Source: Russula earlei
Lineage: Eukaryota > Basidiomycota > Agaricomycetes > Russulales > Russulaceae
Reading direction: 5' to 3'
DNA: 64,000 nucleotides
NCBI GenBank assembly: GCA_025769875.1
Contig: JAGFNK010000079.1
Location: 62,001 to 126,000, forward strand
How positions within the stretch are numbered: position 1 is the stretch's first letter; each line of letters opens with the position of its first letter. Positions 1-10,855 of this stretch are shown here, piece by piece. The translations under genes were made by a program, and so were the position numbers. The notes under the pieces are model-generated. The model did not search any database, was not told the DNA's origin, and saw nothing but the letters and a program-made list of their open reading frames with translations.

Positions 1-1
1 A

Positions 2-525
2 AGTGTCCTGGACGACATAAAGTTGGTCGGGTAACTTTCTCGTGACGACGTCACTGACGCTATTTCAGCACAGAGAATGAAAAAAGACTAGGCCGAATCG
101 TCAAGGCTAAATATGACACGGACTACTTCATTGTCGACAAGTTTCCAATGGAACTACGACCGTTCTATACAATGCCGGACCCGGCCAGTCCTGTATGTAT
201 TTCTGTCTGTACTTCTGGGACCTGTGCGTGGCCTCACTTGTCTCTACAGGAGCTGTCCAATTCGTATGACTTTTTCATGCGCGGAGAGGAGATATTGTCG
301 GGCGCGCAGCGCCTTCACGACCCTATGCTGTTGACGGAGAAGATGCGGAGCAAAGGGGTGGACCCGGATTCGATGAAAGGCTACGTCGACGCGTTCCGAA
401 TGGGATGTGCACCGCACGGCGGTGGTGGCATCGGCCTTGAGCGTGTGTTGATGCTGTTTCTGAAGCTGAGCAACATTCGCCGCGCATCGCTCTTCCCGCG
501 GGACCCGAAACGATTGGAGCCATAG
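2..525 (+). CDS. DPS1: Aspartyl-tRNA synthetase, cytosolic (C-terminal part)
   Basis: This is the 3' end of the class II enzyme that charges tRNA-Asp; the gene begins left of the window. Exons 2-30, 69-192 and 250-525 give about 142 residues. The segment reading PFYTMPDP, the [13 protein letters not shown] block and the class II motif 3 ([10 protein letters not shown], the ATP-binding arginine motif) are all present, and it ends in [10 protein letters not shown] as cytosolic eukaryotic and fungal AspRS do. The introns 31-68 and 193-249 are GT-AG; the first is only 38 nt. The amino-terminal anticodon-binding domain lies outside the window. Identification is secure from the conserved C-terminal half; the exact first partial codon is inferred from frame. 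Confidence 0.93.
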
Positions 526-646
526 TGGTAGTTACTCATGTCATCCTGCTAGTTTGCAATCGAATCCGTCCACCAGTCTCCTTTCCAACCCTTGCCTCCA
601 ACCCCCAACGCTCCTGGCCTCCCCGCGAACCGAACAACCCTCCGCC

Positions 647-954
647 ATGATCGTCCACCGCCTCGCGCGCAACACCGCCGGACCGTATGCCTGCTCAACA
701 CAGAACCCTTACTGCCCCTCGCTCCAATCCCAGTCCGACGACCCCTCCCCGACGCCATCGCCGCCAACGACCGACTCTCCGCGCACGCCCTGGACCCTCC
801 TCACCCACCGCGACCAAGTGCTCGGCGTGCTCACCATCGCGCCGACGGTTCTCCTGGCGCTCGGCCTCGTCCTCTGGCTCTGCTCCTGCTCCCGCAAACG
901 CGGCAAACGCGCCCCGAGCCTCTTCCGCTTTGCAATCGGCGATCGTCGTCCGGT

Positions 955-986
<32 letters not shown>

Positions 987-1102
987 CCTTGCCGACGACG
1001 CCGGAGATGAACGCTCGGTTCCAATCCCAGCAGGAGGCGATCGAGATCGATGTGGAGAGGCAGGCGGTCGAGGTCGAGCTTGCGCCGCCAGCCCCAAGGT
1101 GA
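647..1102 (+). CDS. Small single-pass membrane protein, unknown
   Basis: An open frame of 151 residues starting at the first ATG of the frame. Residues about 58-80 form one strong hydrophobic segment (VLGVLTIAPTVLLALGLVLW), preceded by a Ser/Pro/Thr-rich stretch with three cysteines and followed at once by a basic patch (RKRGKR), so a single-pass protein with a short extracytoplasmic N-terminus and basic cytosolic start is likely. A run of Val-Ala dipeptides near residue 104 comes from a hexanucleotide repeat. The tail is Glu-rich. I do not recognise the family. The region is GC-rich and open in several frames, so the gene is supported mainly by the membrane segment. Confidence 0.45.
956..985 (+). 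repeat. GTCGCC hexanucleotide microsatellite
   Basis: Five perfect tandem copies of GTCGCC, which in the frame of the small membrane protein encode alternating Val and Ala. In-frame expansion or contraction would change length without breaking the frame. Confidence 0.9.
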
Positions 1103-1630
1103 CGAACGCCCGCGCTGGTTGAGAAAAAAAACAAAAACAAAAACAAAATGGTTGTAAACTGACCGACCGGCCGACTGACACGGGGGAATCGTCTCGTCTC
1201 GGGCAGGTTCTGCACGCGTTCACGATCAAGTCGGGCCGTCAACTCGCGAGTCTTCGATAATTCGCTGTGAAACCAACAGACCCACCCTTCAGTGAATCAT
1301 CATGCGTAATCCTTATCGTGCCCACAGTTTTGATATACCTGTACATCCAGGGTCGAAATCCCAAAGCACTGTTTATACCGTATTGAGAGTAGCCTAATGA
1401 CAAAAATCAATGATGCCCGTATAAGAACCCTCAAGTGCGCGCGAAGACGTCAGGGACGATTCATTCGCCGCACGATAATAAAACACTAAACAGCGATGAA
1501 TGAGTAATCCTCAACAAAAACAGGTGATACAGATTGTGGTAATCGAAAGTACATCAGCGATAAACCGAGTTCGTTATATAAAATGTCCGCACCGTACAAC
1601 GTGCGTCGTTTCCAAACTCGTTACGTTATG
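1103..1630. other. Intergenic, convergent 3' flanks
   Basis: About 530 bp between the ends of two convergent genes. It holds an A-rich run near 1126-1147 and short AT-rich stretches consistent with 3' untranslated regions. I see no gene or RNA in it. Confidence 0.6.
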
Positions 1631-3509
1631 TTATGACCCATTTTCGCGTCTCCTCCGGCTGCGCCTCTCAGATCTCGAACGGCTCACTGCAAGCGCAGTA
1701 GGCGGTATCGTACCGCGTTCCAGGGCAGCAGCGATGACCTCCGCAGGGAGATTGAGATGGACACCATCACGGTATGTGTAAGCGTCCAGCGGTGAATACG
1801 CGGGCGGCTCTCTCCCGCCTGCCCCCGCGTTACTTCCGTCCCTAACAACCTCATGTGCTCCGCTTGCCGACGACACACCTGAGAGCGCTTGCAGTGAGAT
1901 GTCGCGTTGGTTTGGCGTGGGAGGGTTGCCAGGAGTGACGGGTGAAGTCTGGGAGCGGAAGCGTTTGACCGGAATCTGGCCGCCGATCGTGATCAGATGG
2001 GACATGTCGGCGCGGGCTGAGGAATGAACGGGTTCGCACCTGCGCCTTCGTGTGAGTGCGATCGCGAATGAGGGGAGATGATGGCCGCTTTCCGAAGCCG
2101 GATCCTTCCGAGCTCGGGGGGGATGAGGGGATGTGGGTATTTGGAGGCGCGTGAAAGGAGAGGTCGGTGGGTGATATGTAACCACGGGAGACGGTTTCGT
2201 TGCCACTCCCGGCTTCCTCGTCGATCTCGTCGATCGGTGTGATTGGCGGCGGTGGTGACGAGGGAGGTGGCGGTGACGTCAACAGACCTGTTCGGAGGGG
2301 TGATGCGGATGGCGCCGCAGACGACACGGGCCGTGGACGCCGCGAGCGGTGCAACCGACGCGAGCTCACGTTGGGAGGCGACTCTGCAGGATGTGGAGAG
2401 ACCACCCCGCCGGCTTCGAGCAAAATGCTGTCGCGTTCACTGCCGTAGGCCGGTGGGGGCGCCAGGGTCCCCACACTCGGAGCCAAACCCCACTTTTTCA
2501 CGTTGGCCTCGATGAAAACAAAGCCGCCTTGACCAAGATTGACGTGCAAGCTGCAGGGACCGTCGGCGCCAATGGTGGGAAAGAGGTTGTAACTGTTGAA
2601 TCCAACAAACGCATCCTCGAGTTTACGTCCGTTCCGTGTGAAAAAGACTGTCCCACTACGTGGCCGATAGCCAATGCCGACGACGTCTCCTTCTTTGAGT
2701 GATGGAGCCAGCGGCGTGGCAGTAAAAGGGTAATTGTAGGTCTTGTCGCCGTTGGAGTGGTAAGCGACCGAATATCGACAGTGCCCGGGAAGACGGAAAT
2801 GAGGATAAGGTTTGGTAGCCAGACCGACGGCGACGTTCGTGTTTTCTGGGAGGTCGAACATTTTGACTTCCCAGTAGTAGACTTCATTTAGCTTGGGAAG
2901 AGGAAGGTTGGATTGCACCGAGGTGGCGGAGGCTGGGTCGGGGAGAAAGGTAAGCTCTGTCCGTGAGTGGACCAGGAGGGATGAAATCATCTCATAGTCG
3001 GGATCGAAAGACCACGCTGAGACACCTTTCTCCTGGATGGACAGAAATTGGGATAAAGTGATGTCTGTATTCTGTGAGTTTGGCGGGTATTGCAGTTGAT
3101 AATCTGGGGTGTATCGTCGTCGTCAGTATTCGGCTAAGGATCAGAGTCGGAAAGGAGATGCACCCTTCGCTCTGAGATACAATGTACGCGTACTGTCGTT
3201 TACACTCTCGAGCCAGCGAGACTCTACGCCTTCAAAGCCGCCCTCGCCCTGGACGGAATCGTCCCTGCTCATGTCGATGGGACCATCGGTGTCGCGAAGA
3301 GCAATTCCGCGACGTCTTCGGAGGAGGAGGATGCAGATGAGGAATAGAAGGAGGAGAAAAAGGAAAGTAGAGAGGACGATTAAGAGGGGGAGAAGGACGA
3401 GGAGGGCGTCGTTGGTGGGCTGCCGAGTATGATCCTGTTCATTGTATGGGTTGGAATGAAGAGCTGAATCTGAAGGGTTCGTTGGAAATGGCGAAAGGAA
3501 AAGAGTCAT
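1631..3509 (-). CDS. SSH4: SPRY-domain membrane protein, Ssh4/Ear1-like Rsp5 adaptor
   Basis: Exons 3509-3164, 3103-2040 and 1975-1631 give about 584 residues. After a short lumenal start comes one long hydrophobic segment (residues about 36-62), then a stretch (IALRDTDGPIDMSRDD) and a B30.2/SPRY domain containing VAVGLATKPYPHFRLPG, YSVAYHSNGDK and GYRPRSGTVFFTRNG, which is the arrangement of yeast Ssh4/Ear1. These proteins sit in endosomal/vacuolar membranes and bring the ubiquitin ligase Rsp5 to cargo. Two PPxY motifs that could bind Rsp5 WW domains are visible: PPPAY just after the SPRY domain and EPPAY near the C-terminus. The start at 3509 is chosen because it leaves a short tail before the membrane segment; the frame is open further upstream and a 5' exon cannot be excluded. 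The second intron (1976-2039) has a CTGAT branch point. Confidence 0.82.
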
Positions 3510-3635
3510 GATGGGAAAAGAGAGAGTTGTTGGTCGTCGTGCGGTCGAGCGGGGCTGTCGGAGGCGGAGAAGCGAACTGGGCGGCTGTTGTTGGCGTGTG
3601 CTGAGGCTTAAGAGAGAGCCACGACCTGGCAAGCG
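3510..3635. promoter_or_regulatory. Shared promoter region of SPRY gene and SNF4
   Basis: Only 126 bp separate the two divergent start codons, so the promoters and both 5' leaders must overlap or reach into each other's gene. No clear TATA box is visible. Confidence 0.5.
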
Positions 3636-5113
3636 ATGAACACAGCCACGCTCTCTGCAACCTCTCCAAAGGTCAAACGCAGGCATTCTGCACGTAACAG
3701 ACCGGGATCTCTCCCCCCTCAACCGACTCAGGAGACTCACGACGCCGCTTTATATTCAATTCGCGCCTTCCTCAGAAGTCGCACATCTTACGACGCCTTT
3801 CCCGTCAGCTTTCGCCTTATCGTCCTCGACTCCCAGCTGGAGGTCAAGAAGGCACTCCAGTGCCTTCTCCTCAATGGTGGGCACCCACCCCGATGTCGTC
3901 TCGTGCCTCAACAAAGCTGACACCTTTCCAGGCGTCGTTTCTGCTCCCCTCTGGAACAGCGAGAAGTCTGTCTTTACCGGAATGTTCACCGTCTCTGATA
4001 TCATCCATCTAATCCAATATTACTATCATACATCATCCTACGACAATGCCGCCGCAGAGGTGGAAACATTTCGTCTCGAATCTTTGCGTGGTACGTTTCA
4101 CCGCTTGATCCCACTCCATCTAAACATCGATCCGTTCAGACATAGAAAAGAGTCTTGGTGTAGCCACGCCACCTCTGATTCATGAACATCCCAACGCTTC
4201 TCTTTATGATGCTGCACAACGCCTTATTCAGACCCATGCTCGTCGACTTCCACTACTTGATCATGATTCTGAGACTGGTCACCAAGTCATCGTCTCTGTT
4301 CTCACGCAATATCGTCTCCTCAAGTTCATCTCCATCAACGTAATGTAAAGTCCTGTGTCTTGTTGCGGTCTTTCTCATCTCGCTCCAGTGCGCTCGGGAG
4401 ATCCAGTCCCTTCATCTTCCCCTCCGTAAACTGGGTATCGGCACTTACGTTCGACATGACCCTGCGACGGGAGAGCCTCAACTGGGGCAGAACCCCTATG
4501 AACCTATCGCGACGGCTACCATGAGCACGACTGTCTTTGATGTGGTTCACATGTTCTCCGAACGTGGCATCTCTGCCGTCCCCATTATCGACGAGCACGG
4601 CGTCGTCGTCAACCTATACGAGACGGTGGACGTCATCGTGAGTACGGTACCAGGCGGTACACGATACGCTTCGAATTGATCGCTTGTACAGACTCTCGTC
4701 CGTCTAGGAGCGTACCAGGCCTTAGATCTGACGATTGCCGAGGCCCTCAACCAACGCTCGCCTGATTTTCCAGGGGTTGTAATATGCACTGCATCGGATT
4801 CTATAGGCACGCTTCTGCAGCTCATCAAGAAGCGACGTGTGCATCGCCTGGTCGTCGTAGAAGGGGAGGTTTGTGATTCGATCATGATCTCGCCTGGGCA
4901 TGTCGATTGATGGATCACTGTCTCCAGGAGGAAGAACGGAGGGGCGGTAAGAAAGGTCGACTTTTGGGGATCATCACGCTTTCCGACGTACTGCGTTACG
5001 TTATCGGACCGGTGGTCATCCAAGAATCTGTGGAGCCCCCCGAGGAGCCGCCAAACGAGCGACCGACGCCTGCACCCATGGCGACAGAAACACAGGGGAC
5101 AGAGACATCTTAG
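3636..5113 (+). CDS. SNF4: SNF4, gamma subunit of SNF1/AMPK (CBS domains)
   Basis: Exons 3636-3876, 3932-4090, 4140-4339, 4389-4637, 4692-4868 and 4928-5113 give 403 residues. After about 30 basic N-terminal residues come four CBS repeats: [60 protein letters not shown] and [19 protein letters not shown], the last closing with [14 protein letters not shown]. This is the energy-sensing gamma subunit that binds adenine nucleotides and controls the SNF1 kinase complex during glucose limitation. The tail is Pro/Glu-rich. All five introns are GT-AG, 49-59 nt. The frame stays intact throughout. It is transcribed divergently from the SPRY gene. Confidence 0.94.
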
Positions 5114-5259
5114 AGACAGCGTGACCCGGGTTGATAGATGCTGAGATGTAATGTGTTGTGGACTTGTCGTTATGTACTCTCTTTGAGCCGAATCCGGCTG
5201 TCGTGTGAGTTGGCCCGCTTTGTTGTGTGTGGCGACTCTGCCCTCAGCCCTCTCTGCCA

Positions 5260-6423
5260 ATGACTCTGACCGCCATCCAAGCCGTCTACGTGCGCGGCCA
5301 CGAAGACCGTCCAGAGCCCAAACCCCACGTCGTATTTCGCATCGACATACAAGCCCACGTCCGCTCATGGCAGATGTGGCGCCGCTACTCCGAATTCGTC
5401 GACCTTCACACCGAACTCACCAAATCCGTGGGCGCGCCCCCGCCCGAGCGCCTCCCACCCAAACACGCCTTTGCGATGCTCCGCTCCTCCAAGAACGAGG
5501 CGCTCCTCGAGGAGCGCCGCGCAGGCCTCGAGGCCTACCTGCGCGCCATCGTCTCCGCCAAGGACAGCCGATGGCTGGACGCCTTTGCCTTCCGCGACTT
5601 TCTCGGCGTGCCCGTAGGCAAGCAGCAGGTCGGCGACGCCGCCGCCGCCGCCGGTGCCGCCTGTAGCCGCCGCGCGGGCGCGGGCGCGGGCGAGGGCGAC
5701 GGGGGAGCGCAGTTCACCTCTTCGGGCTGGCTGGACGAGCACCTGGACCTGCAGGCGCGGGTGCGGGACGTGCGCGCGGACGTCAACCGGCGCGACGCGC
5801 TCTCGGACGGGGGCGACGTCGGCGGGGCGCACGCGACGAACGTGCGGGCGAAGAAGAAGCTGGCGGGCGCGCTGACGCGCGTCGGCGGGCTCGTCGCGGG
5901 GCTCGACGCGCTCGCGCTGCGCGGGATGGCCGAGGGCGAGCTGCACCGCCGCGCGGACATGGTCGCGCGCTTGCAGGACGACTGCGAGAAGGTCGCCGGG
6001 ATGCTCGCCGTCGCGCGGCAGACGTCCCGCGGGCTCGGCTCGCCCGCGCGGCGCGACGCCGTCGCGGATTCGGATCGCGCCGCGCTCTTCGGGAGCGCCG
6101 GTGGCGGCGATGGAGCCCTTCCTGGCGAGCCTTCGAAGCCCATCGCACGGGTGTTCGGCGTGCCGCAGCCTCCGAAGGAGACGGCCGAGACGCGCCCTCT
6201 GGACGATCATGGGGTGTCGCTGCAGCAGCAGACGAAGATGGATCAACAGGACGTGCAACTTGCAGACCTCACCGCGATCTTACAGCGACAGAAGCAATTG
6301 GGGTCCGCAATTCACAGCGAGTTGGCACTGCATAACGAATTACTGGACGGTCTTTCGAACGACGTGGACAGGGTCGGAGGCAAGTTGACAGCGGCGAAGA
6401 AGCAGCTGAACAAGCTAGGCTAG
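5260..6423 (+). CDS. VAM7: Vam7-like vacuolar Qc-SNARE with PX domain
   Basis: A single exon of 387 residues starting at the first in-frame ATG. Residues 1-110 are a PX domain (RSWQMWRRYSEFVDLHTEL, LPPKHAF, LLEERRAGLEAYLRAIV), which binds PI3P; residues about 325-387 form a SNARE helix (DLTAILQRQKQLGSAIHSEL ... DRVGGKL). This order is that of yeast Vam7, the soluble SNARE recruited by HOPS to vacuoles for homotypic fusion; like Vam7 it has no membrane anchor. The linker is very rich in Ala, Gly and Arg and strongly GC-rich. The position that aligns with the zero-layer Gln of Stx8/Stx6-type Qc SNAREs (EQN/EEQ) reads LHN here, i.e. His; see the findings. Absence of introns is unusual among its neighbours. 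Confidence 0.88.
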   Translation: MTLTAIQAVYVRGHEDRPEPKPHVVFRIDIQAHVRSWQMWRRYSEFVDLHTELTKSVGAPPPERLPPKHAFAMLRSSKNEALLEERRAGLEAYLRAIVSAKDSRWLDAFAFRDFLGVPVGKQQVGDAAAAAGAACSRRAGAGAGEGDGGAQFTSSGWLDEHLDLQARVRDVRADVNRRDALSDGGDVGGAHATNVRAKKKLAGALTRVGGLVAGLDALALRGMAEGELHRRADMVARLQDDCEKVAGMLAVARQTSRGLGSPARRDAVADSDRAALFGSAGGGDGALPGEPSKPIARVFGVPQPPKETAETRPLDDHGVSLQQQTKMDQQDVQLADLTAILQRQKQLGSAIHSELALHNELLDGLSNDVDRVGGKLTAAKKQLNKLG

Positions 6424-6513
6424 CAATGATCTAACATTTCTAATGTTGCGGAATTGGAGTTATGTTGATGAGGTATTACTACGCGAATGATGCGGGTACG
6501 AATATTACGCTAC

Positions 6514-7757
6514 TCATAAACGATCTTCATCTTTCGTCAGCCTGCGTCCGATAGTCTGAAGGAAGAGTCAGCTGTTTTGATCCTCAGGGAAAAGCGTAAC
6601 GATGAGCCCCGCACCTCAAAGCAAGCGATCATGATACCGCATGCAGGGGCAATTTTAGCTATTCGGGGTCCAAGCCCAGCGAACAATACAGAGCCTCCCT
6701 CCGTCCGAACGATCTGCCGCAGCAAGGGGAGCGCGCGCGTCTGTTGACGCGGCATAGACATGATGAGGGCCTGCCGACGCGTCTTTAACACATCGAACGG
6801 GGACGTGAGAAGCGCAGCGGCGGTGCCGCTCGTGGCGCCGCAGACGAACGCGACGGATGGGCCGGACTGGCCCCTCTGCTCCAGGCGACGCTTCATCCCC
6901 TCGTACGAGGCCCAATAGAAGCCGGAGAACGGGACGTCCCGCCACAGCGTGGGTCCCAACCCGCGCCACAGATGCCCGACGCCGCGCTCGCGCACGAGCG
7001 CGCCCAGGGATCCGAGGACGGATCGGAGGGTGTGCGGGGCGTCGGGCAATTTTGGCGTCGACTGGAGATTGGTCCGCACGAGCTCCAGCGGGGAGACCAC
7101 GGCGCTGACGACGCTACGCGCGGACACGCCCGCTACCAGGGGCACGACGGAGGGATAGGGTATCACGACGGGCAGGACTTGGCGCAGGAGGTAATCGTAT
7201 GTGAGCATGTAGGCCGTAGATGAAGGAACGGCTATGAGGCTGGAAGGGGGGAAGAAGAAAAAAAGTTGAGGCCACACGTAGATGGATATATGGGAGGAGC
7301 AGGGCATGGGACTGGCAGGACGAACACTCACAAGGTGGTCCCGACGCCCTTCCAGAGACCTCGAATGCCCTCGGCCTTCCAAACGTGGCGAACGGCGTCG
7401 TAAAACCCGTTAACGCGCTCCGTGCGAAACACGCCGCGGTCGAAGATGCAAACGAGCTCCTGCGGGATGGCATGCGCAAAGGTGGACATGCCGCGCGCGT
7501 ATGTGGAAGGTGGTAGACCTCGAACGCATGGGACGGCAGTTGGCTGGCAGCACACGGAGTGCGCGCTGATATGTGGCACACCTTGAGTTCCCGGAGGTTG
7601 TGTTTGGAGCCGGGTTTTGACCACGTCGAATGGTGTCACTAGGGTGACGGAGACGGTGTGGGAGATACACATAGAAGAGGACACATAACGAACTCGTTAA
7701 AGCGGTCAATGTCGAGCCTGTAGCGGCGGCGACGAGCTTGGCCTGAAAAGGCTCCAT
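6514..7757 (-). CDS. MTM1: Mitochondrial carrier Mtm1/SLC25A39-40 type
   Basis: Exons 7757-7694, 7638-7332, 7239-6615 and 6555-6514 give 345 residues. Three carrier repeats are marked by TPFDVVKTR, SPLELVRTN and SPFDVLKTR, the PX[DE]XX[KR] signatures of the inner-membrane carrier family. The stretch with CCQP and PCVR after the first signature and GVFRTERVNGF are characteristic of the Mtm1/SLC25A39-40 branch, linked to mitochondrial glutathione/manganese and iron-sulfur homeostasis. A nine-residue insertion (GLPPSTYAR) lies after the PCVR motif; it reads through in frame, so I kept it, although an unrecognised small splice cannot be excluded. The first intron has an unusual GTTCGT donor, but only this choice restores the conserved GSTLTALxxTPFDVV spacing. 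Confidence 0.88.
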
Positions 7758-7919
7758 TGTAAGAAACCGCCACGGCCGGGGAGGCAAGTGTTAGGGACAG
7801 GTATGACAGCGAGCAGAGCCGGAGGAGCAAGCAAGCAAGCAAATCGTGTGCCGAGTTAAACGGAGCCACGTCAGATTACAAATTTCTCATCTCAACTCTA
7901 CCTAATCCTATACCCTCTT

Positions 7920-9601
7920 TTACAGTTCCTGGTAAGGGGGAGGGACCTCCCCTTCACCCTCCGTGCTCCCCTCATCCTTCTTGCCCGACCCGCCGCCTCT
8001 TCCTTGCGACCCCGCATCCTCGTAGGTAGGCACGAGGGACCCCGCAGCAGGAGGGTCACCACGTAGGAGCCGCTCTCGCTCTTCTCGCTCGAGTCGCCGC
8101 TTCTCCTCCTCTGCACTTTCATACGGAGTTTTTGCGTTGTCAGACACGACTTGGGACGGACCCGACGAAGGCGATCGAATATCACGCAACGAACCGCTGG
8201 ATGGTCCAGGACCACCAGGACCTCCAGACAAGGGAACGCCTGTCTCTGCCACAGTGGGTGTGACGGTCGGCACCTTCGTCTCGGCATCCACAGGTCCCGC
8301 AAGGGTAACTGCCACGGGCGGCGACGTTGACGGAATTGGAGCAGGCTCGTTGTTCAAGGTCGCTGGATCGATATTCGAAGGTGTTGAGCTTGCGATCAGG
8401 GGAGAACTGAATGATCCCCGCTGCGCTTGATGAGAAGACGACGGAGGACCACTCGGTGCAGGGCCAGGGACAAGACTTTGAACGTGCTGCGGTTCCCCGA
8501 TTGTGTCGATCTGCTGCAATTCAGCAGCATGGGTCTCACCAAAGCTGCCCGTGTTAGAACGATCCAGAATCACTTGTGCAGGCGCGGAGAGGGTGGTTTG
8601 ACCAGGCTTCCAGTTATCCAGCGCATATTGCAGAGCAGCACGGATGGGGCCTGTCTGTTCCGCGCCGGTGTAAGGTTGACCTGAGGAGGGAGGGACAACC
8701 GGCAAAACGGTTAGGACGGACTCTGCTGCCTGCGCGATGAGGGCAAGCTTCTCCCCATACTAAAAAGGATGAGACCGTGATCGAACGAGCGCAGATATTT
8801 TCAATCACCTCTCTGAGAGCCTGGAACTTCAGCTGTTCGCTCTCTTTCAGGGCGTTCCTCAGGAGTATTTCGCCTTGTTTCTCGGCGGGTTCGTCGTCGC
8901 TTTCAGCTTTAGCAAGCTGTTCTTTGAGTTCCGCAACACGCTTTTCATAGCCTCTCTCGCGGCTGTTCTCAAGGCGCGAAATTTGGTTGTCGAGTCCAGT
9001 GCGAACGTTGCGCCTCTGGGTGAGAGCCACCTCGTTATCTCGCAGTCCCTTAAGTGGTACGCGGGCCGCGTTGAGCTTCGCGGATAGTGTGGTTGCGAGA
9101 GAACCCGAAATGTAATTCAAGAATGCTAGCCTATCGGAGACTGTTGCAAGAGGGTGAGACCAAAAAAGGATGCCATCATTGAGATACCAACCGTCCTTGA
9201 CATCAGACCCCTCGTTCTGACCCCACAGATAGAGTTCCTTGCTTTGGGATCGAACATCGCGCGATACACTATCGAAATCGAGGGCAACGCCTTTCTCTGC
9301 AGTGATTACCCTTTGTACCGGAGTGGTGGTGCTGCAACGATTGATTTGATTAGATCTGGATGGAACCATGGTGGCCTGATCAAACTCACGAGTAGTTCTG
9401 CTGAAGCTGGCGAAACTGATGTTGGATCTGTTCGATGGTACTCTTATAAGCGGAGCTACTGTCGGTTGTGGTTGACGATGAACCAGGGGGAGGACGAACG
9501 GCACCGGAGAGGGAAGGAGGGATATGATGTGATATGGGAGAATTGTTTAGAGCGTTCTGCGCTTTGTCAGCTATAGAGGACAAGAAACCGGGTACGGGCA
9601 T
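7920..9601 (-). CDS. PIL1: Eisosome core protein, Pil1/Lsp1 family
   Basis: Exons 9601-9390, 9331-9192, 9140-8809 and 8759-7920 give 507 residues. The N-terminus (PGFLSSIADKAQNALNNSP) and the block STTTPVQRVITAEKGVALDF are the Pil1 signature; residues about 60-290 are the BAR-like helical domain that self-assembles into furrows (MCC/eisosomes) under the plasma membrane (LNAARVPLKGLRDNE, QISRLENSRERGYEKRVAEL). The C-terminal 220 residues are Pro/Ser/Gly-rich, then a charged helix (EEEKRRLEREERERLL), and the protein ends in VPPPYQEL, a PPxY motif seven residues from the end. Three GT-AG introns of 49-58 nt. The C-terminal tail is longer than in yeast Pil1, as is common in basidiomycetes. Confidence 0.92.
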
Positions 9602-9705
9602 GGTGGTGGTGATGGTGGTGAGATGGTGAAAGGAGGGAAAACGGCCGAGATGTAATTATTAAATATACAGATACAGAGTTATCCGACTCGTGCACTGCCC
9701 CGTCC

Positions 9706-10855
9706 TCAAACTATAATCTTCCTCCCCGACTTTCCCTTCTTTTCAGAGTCCTTATGAGACTGGAACTCCACATCAGTGGCCAGCGGTCCCGCGAGCTTCT
9801 GTGTGTCGCTGTAGCCGAGTACGGCCGTTTTGAAGTGCTTGCCAACGGCCTCGATCCGCTCTCGTAGTTTTTCGTCGTCCGCCCCGGATGGCGCCAAACG
9901 CGTCCAGATCGACAGTCGATAGAATTGTGGCCGCGTGGAAACGATGACACCCGTGACGAGTGATGGCGTTCCCGGAGGAGCCTCGGGACTTGTTAAATAC
10001 GGATCGAAAGTCTCCCCGATGGCGGCCAGCATCTGTATGACAACACCCCGAGTTGTCAAGACAACATCGCACGACATGAGATCCTGACTTGCCGTATAGA
10101 GCCACATTTTATCGACGTTGCCTCTATTCTTCTCCTTGGGGAGCTGTATACTCCATTTTCCGCCAGCCTTATTTGCTTCATCTTCCCATGCGGGGATGAT
10201 CCCCTCCTGTGTCCCACGTTATATGGCCATCACCCATCGTGTGGTCAGAACAGCGCACCTTGAACAAGTAATAGTTGGCTTTCTGGGGTAGGTGTGACGG
10301 CGGAACGATGTTGTTGTACAAGCTGTTCAGAGTAACGTCTCTCGATTGTCAATCTCATCGACAGAATGACATACCCCCAAAATTCTTCCACGCTATCAAA
10401 ACTGATGACCCGTTTTATATCCTCCATCCACCCCAACGCCGCGCCAGGCGTTTGCGGGACGGGCGTTTGAGGGAACGCAGTGGATGGTGTCTGCGGTAGA
10501 TTCCGACCCTTGGTCGCGGGCGAATCGAACCACAGGGTCCATGGGGAATAGAGCGGGTGCTATGGGTTATAATGAAAGGTTAAGCCGATGGGAACAAAGA
10601 TTCGGAGGTGGATGGTGAACAAGGCACCTTGACGTTGAAATTTTTGGGATCGCTGAAAACAGTGCGAATCGTTTCGGCCTGTGCTTGCATATCGACCTCC
10701 CGTATCTCGCCTGGTTCTAACGAGGCATCATCGTCGACGTCGCCACTTTTCGAGGTGGAATGAACATCGGCTTCAGGATGTTCTGATAGCGCCGCTTGCA
10801 CTGCAGAGCGGGACGCTTGCAAGGCCGGACCAGGAAGAGAAGAGACGGAGGCCAT
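9706..10855 (-). CDS. eIF4E: Translation initiation factor eIF4E (cap-binding)
   Basis: Exons 10855-10628, 10559-10375, 10322-10259, 10206-10093 and 10032-9706 give 305 residues. After about 75 acidic/Ser-rich residues the eIF4E fold begins with HPLYSPWTLWFDSP, continues with ISFDSVEEFWGLYNNIVPPS, the cap-stacking region AWEDEANKAGGKWSIQL and the MWLYTMLAAIGETF helix; aromatic residues that sandwich the m7G cap are present. It binds capped mRNA and eIF4G. A Pro/Thr-rich insert of about 17 residues (around QTPSTAFPQTPVPQTPG) sits after the first Trp block. The fourth intron, 10033-10092, starts with GC (GCAAGT) rather than GT; it is required to join WLYT to MLAAIG. Strong assignment. Confidence 0.94.

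Noticed and set aside
1982..2040. A 23-nt GT-AG segment in the SPRY gene as an intron
   Set aside because: Too short and gives the wrong frame; the 64-nt intron 1976-2039 using the same donor restores the conserved tail.
5365..6258. Long minus-strand open frames opposite VAM7
   Set aside because: They mirror the GC-rich, Ala/Arg-rich coding strand and show no domain; the plus strand has PX and SNARE domains.
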